Source of the DNA: Pantoea sp. SOD02
GTDB taxonomy: Bacteria > Pseudomonadota > Gammaproteobacteria > Enterobacterales > Enterobacteriaceae
Length of the DNA stretch: 64,000 bases
Assembly (NCBI RefSeq): GCF_024707505.1
Contig: NZ_CP102604.1
Coordinates: forward strand, 1,364,001-1,428,000
Direction: 5' to 3'
Shown: positions 1 to 8,896 of the stretch, piece after piece
Layout of the letters: every line of letters starts with the position of its first letter
Numbering within the stretch: the stretch's first letter is position 1
The notes under the pieces: model-generated
The model's database searches: none
What the model was told of the DNA's origin: nothing
Seen by the model: only the letters and a program-made list of their open reading frames with translations
Made by a program: the position numbers and the translations under genes

Positions 1-158
1 GCAAAACCTTGCTGGTGCTGGACACGCGCAGCGGCGACGTGGCGACGGATTTGTATTTGTCGATGGATTGGCAGATTGCGGGGTCGATTCCAATGTATGC
101 CGAGTCAACTGAAGGTGTGCTGGATGCGACCACGGTGATGTTTAAGCTGCTGCGTTGA
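1..158 (+). CDS. C-terminal end of an unrecognised protein (partial)
   Basis: An open frame enters from the left edge (codons in phase with position 3) and ends at a TGA at 156-158, giving about 51 residues that end in ATTVMFKLLR. Codon use resembles the other genes here. The residues visible (for example the stretch SMDWQIAGSIPMYAESTEG) did not let me name a family. It runs toward the LysR gene on the other strand, with a palindromic repeat between the two stop codons. It could belong to the same island or be the last backbone gene before it; the sequence does not decide this. Confidence 0.55.
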   Translation, partial: KTLLVLDTRSGDVATDLYLSMDWQIAGSIPMYAESTEGVLDATTVMFKLLR

Positions 159-161
159 CCA

Positions 162-210
162 GGTCGGCATAAATGCCGCCCCTACGGTAGGGTCGCCATT
201 CATGGCGACC
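162..210. repeat. Pair of inverted palindromic intergenic repeats
   Basis: Two copies of the window's dispersed palindrome face each other: GGTCGGCAT-aa-ATGCCG followed by CCCTAC, then GTAGGG followed by GGTCGCCAT-tc-ATGGCGACC. The left copy has G where the right has C in the fifth position of the arm, and the pairing arm is changed to match. The element fills the gap between two converging genes. Confidence 0.85.
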
Positions 211-231
211 TGTACAAAACTCTGCACCAAA

Positions 232-1203
232 TCAGTGCGCCGCCTCTCCCTCTGCCACGCCCAGCGCCTGCATAAACAGCCGGATAATCGGGTTTATTTT
301 GCGGCCCTTCTTCATCATCAAACAAAACGGGTTTTCACGGCGAATCGAATCATCGCCCAACTCACACAGCTGACCACGCGCAATAAACGCGGCGGCATAA
401 TGATCCGGTAAATAACCAATAAAATGGCCGGTTAAAATCAACATGGCGACAGATTCAACCTGAACTGCCTGCGCACCGCTGTCCTGCAACGGAATGATGC
501 GACGATCGTCGCGTGGCGTCACATATAAATGATTAATGATTTTCTGCTCACGTAATATTTCCAGTGAGATGTTTTTATCACACGAGCCGGAATATAAAGG
601 ATGTGACATGGAGCAATATAATTTTGAATATTCCTTATAAAGCGGGAAGTAATCAAAATCACTTTTCATTTCATAAACCGGTGCAATGCCACAATGAAAA
701 CGGCCTTCGCTGATGCCGCGTTCAATATCATCTAATTGCGCGGTTTGCAGTCGAATTTGTACCTTTGGCGCTTTCTGGTGCAGCTGTTGCACCGCGGCGG
801 TGACCGGTGATTGCGGATCCGAAATAGTGTTATCCACCACGCAAATGGCAATGTCACCCAGCAGTTCATTGCGGCTGTTGTGCAGCCGCTCGCGAAACAG
901 ATTCAGCGAGACGAACAGCTCCAGCGTGGCCTGATAGACGTTGATGCCGTATTGCGTCAGCTCAAAACCTTCGCGTCCACGGCTGCACAATGTCATGCCG
1001 AGACGAATTTCCAGATCGGAAACCTGTTTACTGATCGCCGCCAAACCAATATTGAGTTCGTGACTGGCAGCGGTTAATCCGCCGGCTTCCACCACGCATT
1101 TAAATACCCGCAGTAATTTTAAATCGATATTACTCAGTGCCAGAACCGCATTATCGCTGCGATTATTTGCATTGTTTCCGGACTGGGAAACTTTACTTTC
1201 CAT
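232..1203 (-). CDS. LysR-family transcriptional regulator
   Basis: The protein has 323 residues. An N-terminal winged helix-turn-helix (about residues 28-90, with LAAISKQVSDLEIRLG) is followed by a substrate-binding domain. It lies divergent from the ArgH-like gene, with 157 bp between the starts, the usual arrangement for a LysR regulator and its target. It shares unusual stretches with the LysR protein at 11005-11901: both have a C-x-RGR-x-GF-x-LT stretch after the helix-turn-helix and a GxFIGYLP(D/E)HYA stretch near the C terminus. The two regulators that bound this island are therefore paralogues. An extra N-terminal extension of about 25 polar residues precedes the DNA-binding domain. 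The inducer is unknown; a substrate of the adjacent catabolic genes is the natural guess. Confidence 0.88.
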   Translation of the reverse strand: MESKVSQSGNNANNRSDNAVLALSNIDLKLLRVFKCVVEAGGLTAASHELNIGLAAISKQVSDLEIRLGMTLCSRGREGFELTQYGINVYQATLELFVSLNLFRERLHNSRNELLGDIAICVVDNTISDPQSPVTAAVQQLHQKAPKVQIRLQTAQLDDIERGISEGRFHCGIAPVYEMKSDFDYFPLYKEYSKLYCSMSHPLYSGSCDKNISLEILREQKIINHLYVTPRDDRRIIPLQDSGAQAVQVESVAMLILTGHFIGYLPDHYAAAFIARGQLCELGDDSIRRENPFCLMMKKGRKINPIIRLFMQALGVAEGEAAH

Positions 1204-1252
1204 TTTTGCTATTCAACTCCGGAATAATTGCGGTGAAAGTACAGTGAACCTG

Positions 1253-1267
1253 AAATAGGCCCTATTT
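1253..1267. promoter_or_regulatory. Possible LysR operator palindrome
   Basis: AAATAGG-C-CCTATTT is a perfect 15-base palindrome in the divergent LysR/ArgH-like intergenic region, about 95 bp before the lyase start. Placement and symmetry suit an operator for the divergent LysR protein. This is an inference from position only. Confidence 0.4.
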
Positions 1268-1360
1268 ACCAGTGTAGCCATAAAATAAGTTTTTATTATC
1301 TCAACTGGCTCACCCATATCTTTTTCATATCGCTGATGATTATCTGTAAGGGGAAATAGC

Positions 1361-2788
1361 ATGTCTGATAATGCCGAACTGTTATGGGGCGCGCGTTTCA
1401 AAGCGGCACCGGCGGCGAGTTTAACCGCGCTGTCTCGTAGCCCGGATTATTACTTTGCATTGGCACCTTACGATCTGGCGGGCTGCCGGGCGCATGCCCG
1501 TGAACTGGCGCGCGGCGAACTGCTGAGCGCCGAAGAGCTCAGCACCATGCTGGACGCCATTGACGCCTTAGACGCCGATTATCGCGCCGGTCAGCTGCAT
1601 CCAATTGCCGCCGACGAAGATGTGCACACCTTTATCGAACGCGCGCTGACCGAGCGTTTAGGCCCGCTGGGCGGCAAGCTGCGCGCCGGGCGTTCACGCA
1701 ACGATCAAACCGTTAACGACTTGCGTCTTTACCTGCGCGACAACGGCCGCAAAGTGGTCAGCGCCTTGCTGGTACTGCAGCAGGCGCTGGTCGAGCAGGC
1801 GGCGCAGCACACCGAAAGCGTCGCACCCGGTTTCACACATCTGCAGCAGGCGCAGCCGATTGTGTTCGGCCATCAGCTGCTGGCCCACGCGCAATCCTTC
1901 GCCCGCGATATTGAACGCATGCAGGATTGGGATCGCCGCAGCGCGCGCTGTCCGCTCGGTGCTGCGGCAATGGCCGGTTCCGCCATTGCGCGTCAGCCGG
2001 AGCAAGCCGCCGCCGATCTCGCCTACCTCGCGCCGTGTGAAAACTCCATCGATGCCGTGGCCAGCCGCGACTACGCCGCTGAATTCCTGTTCGTCACCAG
2101 CATGATCGGCATCAACCTGTCACGCCTGTGCGAAGAGGTGTGCATGTGGGCATCCCGCCAGTTCCGCTGGGTCGAGCTGCACGACAGCTACGCCACCGGC
2201 AGTTCCATCATGCCGCAGAAGAAAAACCCGGACATCGCCGAACTGACGCGCGGTCGCTCTGGCCGCCTGGTCGGCAACCTGATGGCGCTGCTCACCACCA
2301 TGAAAGCGATGCCGCTCTCCTATAACCGCGACCTCAGCGACGACAAACGCAACGTGATTGATGCGGTGGATACGCTGCTGCTGGTGCTGCCAGCGATGGC
2401 GGGCATGATGGCGACGCTGAAATTCAACACCGACGTGATGCGTGAGCAGGCGCCGGATGGCTTCACGCTGGCGACCGAAGTGGCCGACTGGCTTGCGATG
2501 CGCGGCGTGCCGTTCCGCGAAGCGCATGAGATCACCGGCCAGCTGGTGCAGCTGTGCGAGCGCGAAAACTGCGGTCTGTCGGATCTCAGCGATGCGCAGC
2601 TGCACGCGGTGGATGCCCGCTTAACGCCGGAAGTACGCAGCGCCCTGACGCTGGAAGCGGCGCTGGCGGCCCGCAGCGGCTACGGCGGTACCGCACCGGC
2701 ACGCGTGCGTGAGCAACTGGCGCGCTTGCAAACCCTGATGCAGGACCAGCAGCGCTGGACTGAAGATTACGCTGGCCCACGCGCCTGA
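1361..2788 (+). CDS. Argininosuccinate lyase-family C-N lyase (ArgH-like, actinobacterial type)
   Basis: The protein has 475 residues and belongs to the fumarase/aspartase superfamily. These enzymes release fumarate from an N-substituted aspartate. The signature loop GSSIMPQKKNPDIAE (near residue 282) carries the catalytic serine, and GRSRNDQ (near residue 111) is also present. The usual ArgH stretch DMQEDK is DLSDDK here. The sequence resembles actinobacterial ArgH as I remember it (LAPYDL near the start, KLRAGRSRND, GGTAPARV near the end) more than enterobacterial ArgH. It is not next to arginine biosynthesis genes; it heads an operon with an ABC transporter, two PuuE-like proteins and an MmgE/PrpD protein. 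A catabolic lyase acting on a succinyl-amino compound is therefore likely, for example argininosuccinate itself or an iminodisuccinate/EDDS-like compound. A good ribosome site (aagggg) precedes the ATG. Confidence 0.85.
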   Translation: MSDNAELLWGARFKAAPAASLTALSRSPDYYFALAPYDLAGCRAHARELARGELLSAEELSTMLDAIDALDADYRAGQLHPIAADEDVHTFIERALTERLGPLGGKLRAGRSRNDQTVNDLRLYLRDNGRKVVSALLVLQQALVEQAAQHTESVAPGFTHLQQAQPIVFGHQLLAHAQSFARDIERMQDWDRRSARCPLGAAAMAGSAIARQPEQAAADLAYLAPCENSIDAVASRDYAAEFLFVTSMIGINLSRLCEEVCMWASRQFRWVELHDSYATGSSIMPQKKNPDIAELTRGRSGRLVGNLMALLTTMKAMPLSYNRDLSDDKRNVIDAVDTLLLVLPAMAGMMATLKFNTDVMREQAPDGFTLATEVADWLAMRGVPFREAHEITGQLVQLCERENCGLSDLSDAQLHAVDARLTPEVRSALTLEAALAARSGYGGTAPARVREQLARLQTLMQDQQRWTEDYAGPRA

Positions 2789-2798
2789 GGAGAGCTCT

Positions 2799-3677
2799 AT
2801 GTCGCAATCAACGCCGATTGAGCCGGGTTTGAACAATAGCCGCGAGCAGACGCATTACGATCTCGATCGTTATCAGGTGGTGCCGCGCCGTTATTACGGC
2901 CGCATTACCGCGTCGGCGGTGATTCTGGTGCTGCTGGCGCTGCTGGTGAACGCCTTTGCCCACGGCAATATCGAATGGTCGTTTGTCGGCCAGTTCTTTA
3001 CCGCTCAGGCGATCCTCAACGGCGTGGTCAACACGCTGATCATGTCGGTGCTGGCGATGGGGCTGGGCGTACTGTTTGGCGTCATCACCGCCATCATGTA
3101 CATGTCGCCCAATCCGGTGCTGCACTACATCGCCGTGGGCTACGCGTGGATTTTTCGCGGCACGCCGCTGATTTTGCAGCTGCTGCTGTGGTTCAACCTC
3201 GCGCTGGTGTTTCCCACCATCAGCATTCCGGGTGTGTTCAGCGTGCAAACCGTCACCATCATGACGCCGTTTCTCGCCGCGCTGCTCGGTTTGAGCATCA
3301 ATCAAGGCGCGTACACCTCGGAAGTGGTGCGCGCGGGCTTGCTGTCGGTGGATACCGGACAGTACGAAGCGGCGAAAGCCATCGGCATGCCACGTCTGCA
3401 GGCGCTGCATCGCATCATTCTGCCGCAGGCGATGCGCGTGATTCTGCCGCCGGTCGGCAACGAATTTATCAGCATGATCAAAACCACCAGTCTCGCCAGC
3501 ATGATTCAGTACTCCGAACTGCTCTACAACACGCAAACCATCTACTTCGCCAACGCGCGCGTAATGGAACTGCTGTTCGTGGCAGGTATTTGGTACTTGA
3601 TTGTGGTCACGGTGTTGTCGTTTGGACAGAGCCGACTGGAACGTTATTTCTCACGCGGCCATCGTCAGCGTCAGTAA
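2799..3677 (+). CDS. Amino-acid-type ABC transporter permease
   Basis: A 292-residue inner-membrane permease of the HisM/GlnP family. An N-terminal hydrophilic stretch of about 35 residues precedes roughly five membrane segments. The EAA loop that contacts the ATPase is visible as [21 protein letters not shown] near residue 190. The gene starts 10 bp after the lyase stop and is followed 13 bp later by the ATPase gene, so these are one operon. As the only permease gene here, it probably acts as a homodimer. The substrate is presumably what the lyase and its partners degrade. Confidence 0.92.
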   Translation: MSQSTPIEPGLNNSREQTHYDLDRYQVVPRRYYGRITASAVILVLLALLVNAFAHGNIEWSFVGQFFTAQAILNGVVNTLIMSVLAMGLGVLFGVITAIMYMSPNPVLHYIAVGYAWIFRGTPLILQLLLWFNLALVFPTISIPGVFSVQTVTIMTPFLAALLGLSINQGAYTSEVVRAGLLSVDTGQYEAAKAIGMPRLQALHRIILPQAMRVILPPVGNEFISMIKTTSLASMIQYSELLYNTQTIYFANARVMELLFVAGIWYLIVVTVLSFGQSRLERYFSRGHRQRQ

Positions 3678-3690
3678 TCAGGAGCCCAAC

Positions 3691-4455
3691 ATGAGAAACA
3701 TCGTGCGCGCCGTCAAGGTGAACAAATATTTCGACCAGTTCCACGCCCTGAAGGATGTCAGCCTCGAAGTGAACTACGGCGAGGTGATGTGCATCCTCGG
3801 TCCGTCCGGTTCCGGCAAAAGCACCTTTTTGCGCTGCATTAATCAGCTGGAGAAGGTCGATAAAGGCGGAATTTGGGTCGACAACGAGCTGGCGGGCTAT
3901 CGCATCGCCGGTAACAAACTGCATGCGCTGAGCGACAAGCAGATTGCGCGTCAGCGCCTGCAAACCGGAATGGTGTTCCAGCGCTTTAACCTGTTCCCAC
4001 ACAAAACCGCGCTGGAGAACATCATCGAAGGGCCGTGTCGCGTGCTGCTGCGCCCAAGGCGCGAAGCCAGCGAAGAGGCGATGGCGCTGCTCGATCGCGT
4101 CGGTCTGGCGCACAAAGCGCACGACTATCCGCAGTCGCTCTCCGGCGGCCAGCAGCAGCGCGTGGCGATTGCCCGCGCGCTGGCGATGAAACCCAAACTG
4201 ATGCTGTTTGACGAACCCACCTCGGCGCTGGATCCGGAGATGGTGGGCGAAGTGCTGGCGGTGATGCGTCAGCTGGCAAAAGAGGGCACCACCATGCTGG
4301 TGGTCACGCACGAAATGGGCTTTGCCCGTGAGGTGGCCAATCAGGTGGTGTTTATGGACGAGGGACGCATTATCGAGCAGGGCGCACCGGAAGACATTCT
4401 GCTGAACCCGCAAAATCCACGGATGAAAAACTTTATTAACGCGATTCTTCTTTAA
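3691..4455 (+). CDS. Amino-acid-type ABC transporter ATP-binding protein
   Basis: A 254-residue ATPase of the GlnQ/HisP family. Walker A is GPSGSGKST (near residue 38), the ABC signature is [15 protein letters not shown], and Walker B ends in [13 protein letters not shown] followed by the switch His in VVTHEMGF. I placed the start at 3691, behind the ribosome site caggag; a longer frame would overlap the permease gene. HisP-like insert residues (about 60-85) are present. It powers the permease encoded just upstream. Confidence 0.93.
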   Translation: MRNIVRAVKVNKYFDQFHALKDVSLEVNYGEVMCILGPSGSGKSTFLRCINQLEKVDKGGIWVDNELAGYRIAGNKLHALSDKQIARQRLQTGMVFQRFNLFPHKTALENIIEGPCRVLLRPRREASEEAMALLDRVGLAHKAHDYPQSLSGGQQQRVAIARALAMKPKLMLFDEPTSALDPEMVGEVLAVMRQLAKEGTTMLVVTHEMGFAREVANQVVFMDEGRIIEQGAPEDILLNPQNPRMKNFINAILL

Positions 4456-4471
4456 CATTACCGGGGTGAAT

Positions 4472-5293
4472 ATGAAAAAGCTGTTATTGAGTGCCATCAG
4501 TGCCGCCGTTTTGCTGCAATCCTCTGCCTGGGCAGATATCGCCGTACCTGCTGCGATCAAAGAGAAAGGACTGACCGTGGCGATCATGCCGAACTATCCG
4601 CCAATGGATTTCAAAGATCCGGCCACTAACCAGCTGACCGGCGTGGATTACGATCTCGGCCAGGCGATTGGTGAAAAGCTCGGCGTGAAGATCAACTGGC
4701 AGGAGATCGCCTTCGAGCAGATGGTGAACGCGGTGGTGACCAAGCGTGTTGATCTGGTGATGTCCGGCATGACGGACACCAAAGAGCGCCAGCAGGTGGT
4801 TAACTTTATCGACTACTTCAAAACTGGCCCGCAGTTCTATACCCAATCCGCGCGCAGCGATATCAACAGCGCGATGGATCTGTGCGGCAAGAAAGTCGGC
4901 ACCAGCCGTCGCACCACCTTCCCACTGGAAATTGCCAACTGGTCAAAAGCGCACTGTGAAGCGGCCGGTAAGCCCGCGATCATCGTGGTAGGCGCCGAAG
5001 GTACCGCCGATGCGCGTACTCAGCTGCGCCAGAATCGTCTGGATGGCGTGGTGCAGGGCAGTGAAACCCTGCCGTACATCATGGATCTGGAAAAGGGCAA
5101 ATATAAGGCGCTGGATAAAGCCTTCTCCTTCCAGTACACCGGCATGGCGATTGGTAAAGATGCGGGCGAACTGACCACGGCGATTCAGGCGGCGATCGAC
5201 GCGATGATTGCCGATGGCTCTTACCAGAAAATCCTCGGCAAATGGGGCCTGGCAGACAACGGCGTGGCGAAGGCTACGGTTAACCAGGGCTAA
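4472..5293 (+). CDS. Amino-acid-type ABC transporter substrate-binding protein
   Basis: A periplasmic family 3 solute-binding protein of 273 residues. A signal peptide (MKKLLLSAISAAVLLQSSAWA) is cut before DIAVPAAIKE. The ligand-loop stretch VMSGMTDTKER keeps the Ser, Thr and Arg positions that grip an alpha-amino acid in HisJ-type proteins. The ATG at 4472 is preferred over an in-frame GTG two codons earlier, because it begins a clean signal peptide. The gene follows the ATPase by 16 bp and completes the transporter. Confidence 0.92.
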   Translation: MKKLLLSAISAAVLLQSSAWADIAVPAAIKEKGLTVAIMPNYPPMDFKDPATNQLTGVDYDLGQAIGEKLGVKINWQEIAFEQMVNAVVTKRVDLVMSGMTDTKERQQVVNFIDYFKTGPQFYTQSARSDINSAMDLCGKKVGTSRRTTFPLEIANWSKAHCEAAGKPAIIVVGAEGTADARTQLRQNRLDGVVQGSETLPYIMDLEKGKYKALDKAFSFQYTGMAIGKDAGELTTAIQAAIDAMIADGSYQKILGKWGLADNGVAKATVNQG

Positions 5294-5304
5294 GGAGCGT
5301 GCAG

Positions 5305-6150
5305 ATGCAACAACCGGGCGCAGTGCGCTGGCCGCAGGGTAAACGCGGCTGTATGGCGCTGGCGTTTGACCTCGACGGTCCCACCGGCGATGCCATGCTG
5401 AATGGCAGCCTGTGGTCAACGCCAGAGTATTTTACCTTTGGGGCTTACGGGCCGTACCGCGCGCTCGGGCGTCTGCTTGACCTGCTGCGCGCCTTCAATA
5501 TTCCTGCCACCTTCTTTGTACCGGCGTGGGTGGTGGAGCAGTGGCCGCAGCAGTGTCAGGCGATTATCGAACAGGGCCACGAAGTGGCCTATCACGGCTA
5601 TCGCCACGAATCCTTCTGGGCGATATCACCGGATGAACAGCGTGCGGTAATGGCGAAATCCGCTGAAATTTTCCACAACATTCTCGGCATCACCGCCTGC
5701 GGTTTTCGCACGCCGTCGGGCGACTGGCATGCCGAAACGCCACAAATCCTGCGCGATGCGGGCGTGATTTATTCCAGCAGCATGCGCGGCGACGATCGTC
5801 CTTACAGCATTCCGGTGGCGGGCCATACGCCGCTGGTGGAGATCCCCGGTAAATGGGAGATGGACGATTACGCCTCGCTGGCCTACACGCGCCAGCCCGA
5901 TTTCCCCAAAGGCGGCGACCGCATCGCCAGCTATGCGCACACGCGCGATAACTGGCAGCGCGAGTTCGATGGCGCGATGGATGAAGGCTTGTGCCTCACC
6001 ACGTTGTTCCACCCGAAAATCTCCGGCCAGCCGGGACGCATTTTGCTGCTCGAACAGCTGTTTGAACATATGACGGCGCGCGATGACGTGTGGTTCGCGC
6101 GCTGCGATGCGGTGGCGCAGTGGTATTTGCAGGAGCAACAGCATGACTGA
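5305..6150 (+). CDS. Polysaccharide deacetylase/PuuE-family hydrolase (intact metal motif)
   Basis: A 281-residue NodB-homology protein. The motif pieces are FDLDG (residue 21 region), HGYRHE near residue 98, RTPSG and a late HP pair. This branch includes allantoinase PuuE and cyclic-imide hydrolases, which open ring amides, rather than only chitin or peptidoglycan deacetylases. No signal peptide is visible, so it acts in the cytoplasm, which suits a small-molecule role. The start at 5305 follows the ribosome site aggag by seven bases. The gene overlaps the next deacetylase gene by eight bases. The substrate is not known; context suggests a cyclic amide or acylated intermediate of the island's pathway. 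Confidence 0.85.
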   Translation: MQQPGAVRWPQGKRGCMALAFDLDGPTGDAMLNGSLWSTPEYFTFGAYGPYRALGRLLDLLRAFNIPATFFVPAWVVEQWPQQCQAIIEQGHEVAYHGYRHESFWAISPDEQRAVMAKSAEIFHNILGITACGFRTPSGDWHAETPQILRDAGVIYSSSMRGDDRPYSIPVAGHTPLVEIPGKWEMDDYASLAYTRQPDFPKGGDRIASYAHTRDNWQREFDGAMDEGLCLTTLFHPKISGQPGRILLLEQLFEHMTARDDVWFARCDAVAQWYLQEQQHD

Positions 6151-7030
6151 ACCTTCACGCTGGCCGCTGGGCTTCCAGTCGGCGGCGATCCTCACCATCG
6201 ACTTCAACGACATTCACGGCATTCTCACCCAGGCACCGGCGGTGGCGGGGCGCGATAAAACGCTGTCGGTGTGGCGCTACGGCACGCTGCGCGGCGTTGA
6301 TCGCTTGCTAACGCTGCTGGCGGAAAAACAGCTTAAAGCCACATGGTGTATGCCCGCGATTGTTGCCGAAGAGCAGCCGGAACTGGTGCTGCGCATGGTG
6401 GCCGACGGCCATGAAATTGCCTGCAGCGGCGATATGCATGAAGATTTCTCGTTACTCACGCTGGAGCAACAAATTGCCAGCGTGACGCGCGGCTGCGACA
6501 AACTGGTGCAAATTACTGGGCGCAAAATTATCGGCTTCCGCACGCCCGCCGGGCAGTGGAAACCGGGATTGGCCGAGGCGCTGATAGAACGCGGTATTCG
6601 CTGGTCATCGAGCTGGCGCGGCGACGATTTGCCGTACTTCCATCCCGGCACGCGCCTGGTGGAACTGCCAATGCACTACACGCTGGAAGATGAGCCTTAT
6701 TTCGCCTTCAACCTCAGCCCGGCGATTCCGCCAGGGCAATCGCGCATCGCACCTTATGCGGAAACGCTGGCGAATATGACGCAGGATTTCCACGGCTTCC
6801 ACCGCTTTGGTCTGTGCTACTTGCTGCGCCTGCATCCGGAAATTATCGGCACCGCCGGACGTATTGGCCTGCTGCGGGCGCTGCTCGACACGCTGCAACA
6901 GCACAACGTGTGGATCGCCACCGCTGAGCAGGCGGCGGCGCATTGGCAGACGCAGCCGGATAACGATGTCTCCCATCCGGCGGAAGTGTTTACTCGCATC
7001 ATCGGAGGTGCGCATGGCGAGCACGCTTGA
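6143..7030 (+). CDS. Polysaccharide deacetylase/PuuE-family protein with altered metal site
   Basis: A 295-residue paralogue of the preceding protein. The same order of blocks is present (GHEIACSGDMHEDF, FRTPAGQW, SSWRGDDLPYF), but the first His of the His-x3-His motif is Ser (SGDMHE against HGYRHE), and the early FDLDG is replaced by IDFNDIHG. The metal-binding triad is thus incomplete by eye. It may be metal-independent, as described for some PuuE enzymes, or be a non-catalytic partner of the first deacetylase. The start ATG at 6143 overlaps the end of the upstream gene behind the ribosome site aggagc; the gene end overlaps the MmgE/PrpD start by 17 bases. This implies tight co-translation. 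Confidence 0.82.
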   Translation: MTEPSRWPLGFQSAAILTIDFNDIHGILTQAPAVAGRDKTLSVWRYGTLRGVDRLLTLLAEKQLKATWCMPAIVAEEQPELVLRMVADGHEIACSGDMHEDFSLLTLEQQIASVTRGCDKLVQITGRKIIGFRTPAGQWKPGLAEALIERGIRWSSSWRGDDLPYFHPGTRLVELPMHYTLEDEPYFAFNLSPAIPPGQSRIAPYAETLANMTQDFHGFHRFGLCYLLRLHPEIIGTAGRIGLLRALLDTLQQHNVWIATAEQAAAHWQTQPDNDVSHPAEVFTRIIGGAHGEHA

Positions 7031-8375
7031 TCAACTGGCGGCCTTTATCGCCGAGACGCGTTTTGCACAACTGCCTGCGCCGCTGGTGGAGCAGGCGAAA
7101 CGTCATTTGCTTGATACGCTCGGTGCTTCGCTGGCGGGCTGCGACAGCCCGATTTGGCGCGAATGTCTGGCTCTGGTGCAGGGCGAAGGTGGACGCGAGC
7201 AGGCGCAGATTTGGGGCAGCGCGCAGCAGGCCAATCCGCGTCAGGCGGCGTGGCTGAACGGCGTGGCGGCGCATATGTATGAACTCGACGACACTGGCGG
7301 CTGCGATCACTCCGGCGCGGTAGTCATTCCGGCGCTGCTGGCAGCCTTGCCACTGGCGACGCAGCCGGTGGACGGACAAGCGCTGCTGGTGGCGATGGTG
7401 ATCGGCTATGACGTCGGCCGCCGCGTGTTAGAAGCCTGCGGCGGGTACTCGGCGCACAACGGCGCAGGCTGGCACTCTACCGCCAGCTGCGGCGTATTTG
7501 GTGCGGCGGCGGCGGTGTGTTCGCTGCTGCAGCTGGATCGCGTGCAGTGTGCGTCTGCGCTGGGCATTGCTGCCAGCTTCAGCGGCGGTTTGTGGGGTTT
7601 TATTCACGACGGCTCGCATACCAAAAAACTGCATGCCGCGCGCGCCGCAGAAGGTGGCGTGCAAGCCGCATTGCTGGCACAGCGCGGTATCAGCGGCCCT
7701 TCGGCGGTGTTTGAACCGCGCTGGGGCGGCTTCCTGCAAACTTTAGCGGCAGATACTCAGCAGCCGCAGGCCTTAAAGGCGGATCTCGGCGACGTGTGGA
7801 AACTGGCGCGCTGCTCGATCAAACCTTACGCCTCGTGCCGTGGCACCCACGCGGCGATTGATGCGCTGGGGCTCCTGCTACACCAGCATGATGTGCGCGC
7901 AGAGCAGATCGCGCGCATCATGGTGGGCGTGAATCCGTTCCTGCTGGAGATGTGTGGCGGACGTGAGTTACACAGCCTGGCGGCGGCGCAGATGAGCCTG
8001 CCGTATGCGCTGGCGGCGCGTGCGCTTTACGGCTCGGCGGAGTTGGCGAGTTATGACGACGCCAAACGGCTGCATCCTGATGTGGAAGCGTTGCTGGCGC
8101 GTATTGAGCTGGTGATCGATGCGCAGCAGAGCCGCGACGATGAACCGTGGGTGCGGCTGGAAACCGTGCAGGGCGCGCAGTGGCAGCAGCATGTGCCGGT
8201 GCCGTCAGGCGCGCCGACCAATCCGCTCACGCTGGATGCGCTGTTGGCGAAGTACCGCAGTTTGGCCGCGCGCGTGTTGCCGCTGGAGCAAGTCGAACGG
8301 CTCGAGGCGGTGTGTCTGGAGCTGGATGAAGTGGCGGATGTAAGGGAAGTGGTGGGGTTGTTGGCGCTGAGGTAA
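7014..8375 (+). CDS. MmgE/PrpD-family protein (possible epimerase or dehydratase)
   Basis: A 453-residue MmgE/PrpD protein. Visible family blocks are LLDTLGASLAG near the start, YELDDTGG, HSTASCGVFGAAAAV, GSHTKKLHAARAAEGG and KPYASCRGTHAAIDAL. Known members include 2-methylcitrate dehydratase (PrpD), cis-aconitate decarboxylase and, from memory, iminodisuccinate epimerase, which prepares its substrate for an ArgH-like lyase. That pairing matches this operon. I chose ATG 7014 behind ggagg; longer versions of the frame run back through the deacetylase gene. The gene is last in its operon and ends against the tandem array at 8381. Confidence 0.87.
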   Translation: MASTLDQLAAFIAETRFAQLPAPLVEQAKRHLLDTLGASLAGCDSPIWRECLALVQGEGGREQAQIWGSAQQANPRQAAWLNGVAAHMYELDDTGGCDHSGAVVIPALLAALPLATQPVDGQALLVAMVIGYDVGRRVLEACGGYSAHNGAGWHSTASCGVFGAAAAVCSLLQLDRVQCASALGIAASFSGGLWGFIHDGSHTKKLHAARAAEGGVQAALLAQRGISGPSAVFEPRWGGFLQTLAADTQQPQALKADLGDVWKLARCSIKPYASCRGTHAAIDALGLLLHQHDVRAEQIARIMVGVNPFLLEMCGGRELHSLAAAQMSLPYALAARALYGSAELASYDDAKRLHPDVEALLARIELVIDAQQSRDDEPWVRLETVQGAQWQQHVPVPSGAPTNPLTLDALLAKYRSLAARVLPLEQVERLEAVCLELDEVADVREVVGLLALR

Positions 8376-8380
8376 AACCA

Positions 8381-8896
8381 GGTCGGCATGAATGCCGACC
8401 CTACAAAATCCACGCATTTCGCCGTAGGGTCGCTATTAATGGCGACCGCTTTAAATCCTGCCCGCCAACCTCTCAATCCGCGCCATCGCCGCCAGCTCAC
8501 GCTCAGTCAGGTCGGCATGAATGCCGACCCTACAAAATCCACGCATTTCGCCGTAGGGTCGCTATTAATGGCGACCGCTTTAAATCCTGCCCGCCAACCT
8601 CTCAATCCGCGCCATCGCCGCCAGCTCACGCTCAGTCAGGTCGGCATGAATGCCGACCCTACAAAATCCACGCATTTCGCCGTAGGGTCGCTATTAATGG
8701 CGACCGCTTTAAATCCTGCCCGCCAACCTCTCAATCCGCGCCATCGCCGCCAGCTCACGCTCAGTCAGGTCGGCATGAATGCCGACCCTACAAAATCCGC
8801 ACATTTCAGCGTAGGGTCGCCATTAATGGCGACCGCTATTAAACCCTGCCCGCCAAACCCTCAATCCTCGCCATCGCCGCCAGCAAGCGCGCCTCG
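8381..8896. repeat. Tandem array: 129-bp unit, three near-identical copies plus a diverged fourth
   Basis: Copies begin at 8381, 8510, 8639 and 8768, an exact period of 129. The first three look identical over the unit; the fourth carries substitutions and runs into the live dehydrogenase gene. Each unit holds three parts: the palindrome GGTCGGCAT-ga-ATGCCGACC with CCCTAC, an inverted partner with GTAGGG and GGTCGCTAT-ta-ATGGCGACC, and on the minus strand a copy of the C-terminal coding end of the dehydrogenase next door. The fossil tails read TERELAAMARIERLAGRI and stop, against TEARLLAAMARIEGLAGRV in the live gene. Because 129 is divisible by three, the array also gives a spurious 43-residue repeating open frame. 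It sits between two converging genes. Confidence 0.95.

Noticed and set aside
3607..4587. 326-residue antisense frame over the ABC ATPase gene
   Set aside because: A shadow of a well-conserved gene, with no start context of its own.
8381..8896. Possible CRISPR array
   Set aside because: The repeats are directly abutting 129-bp units with no unique spacers and no cas genes nearby.
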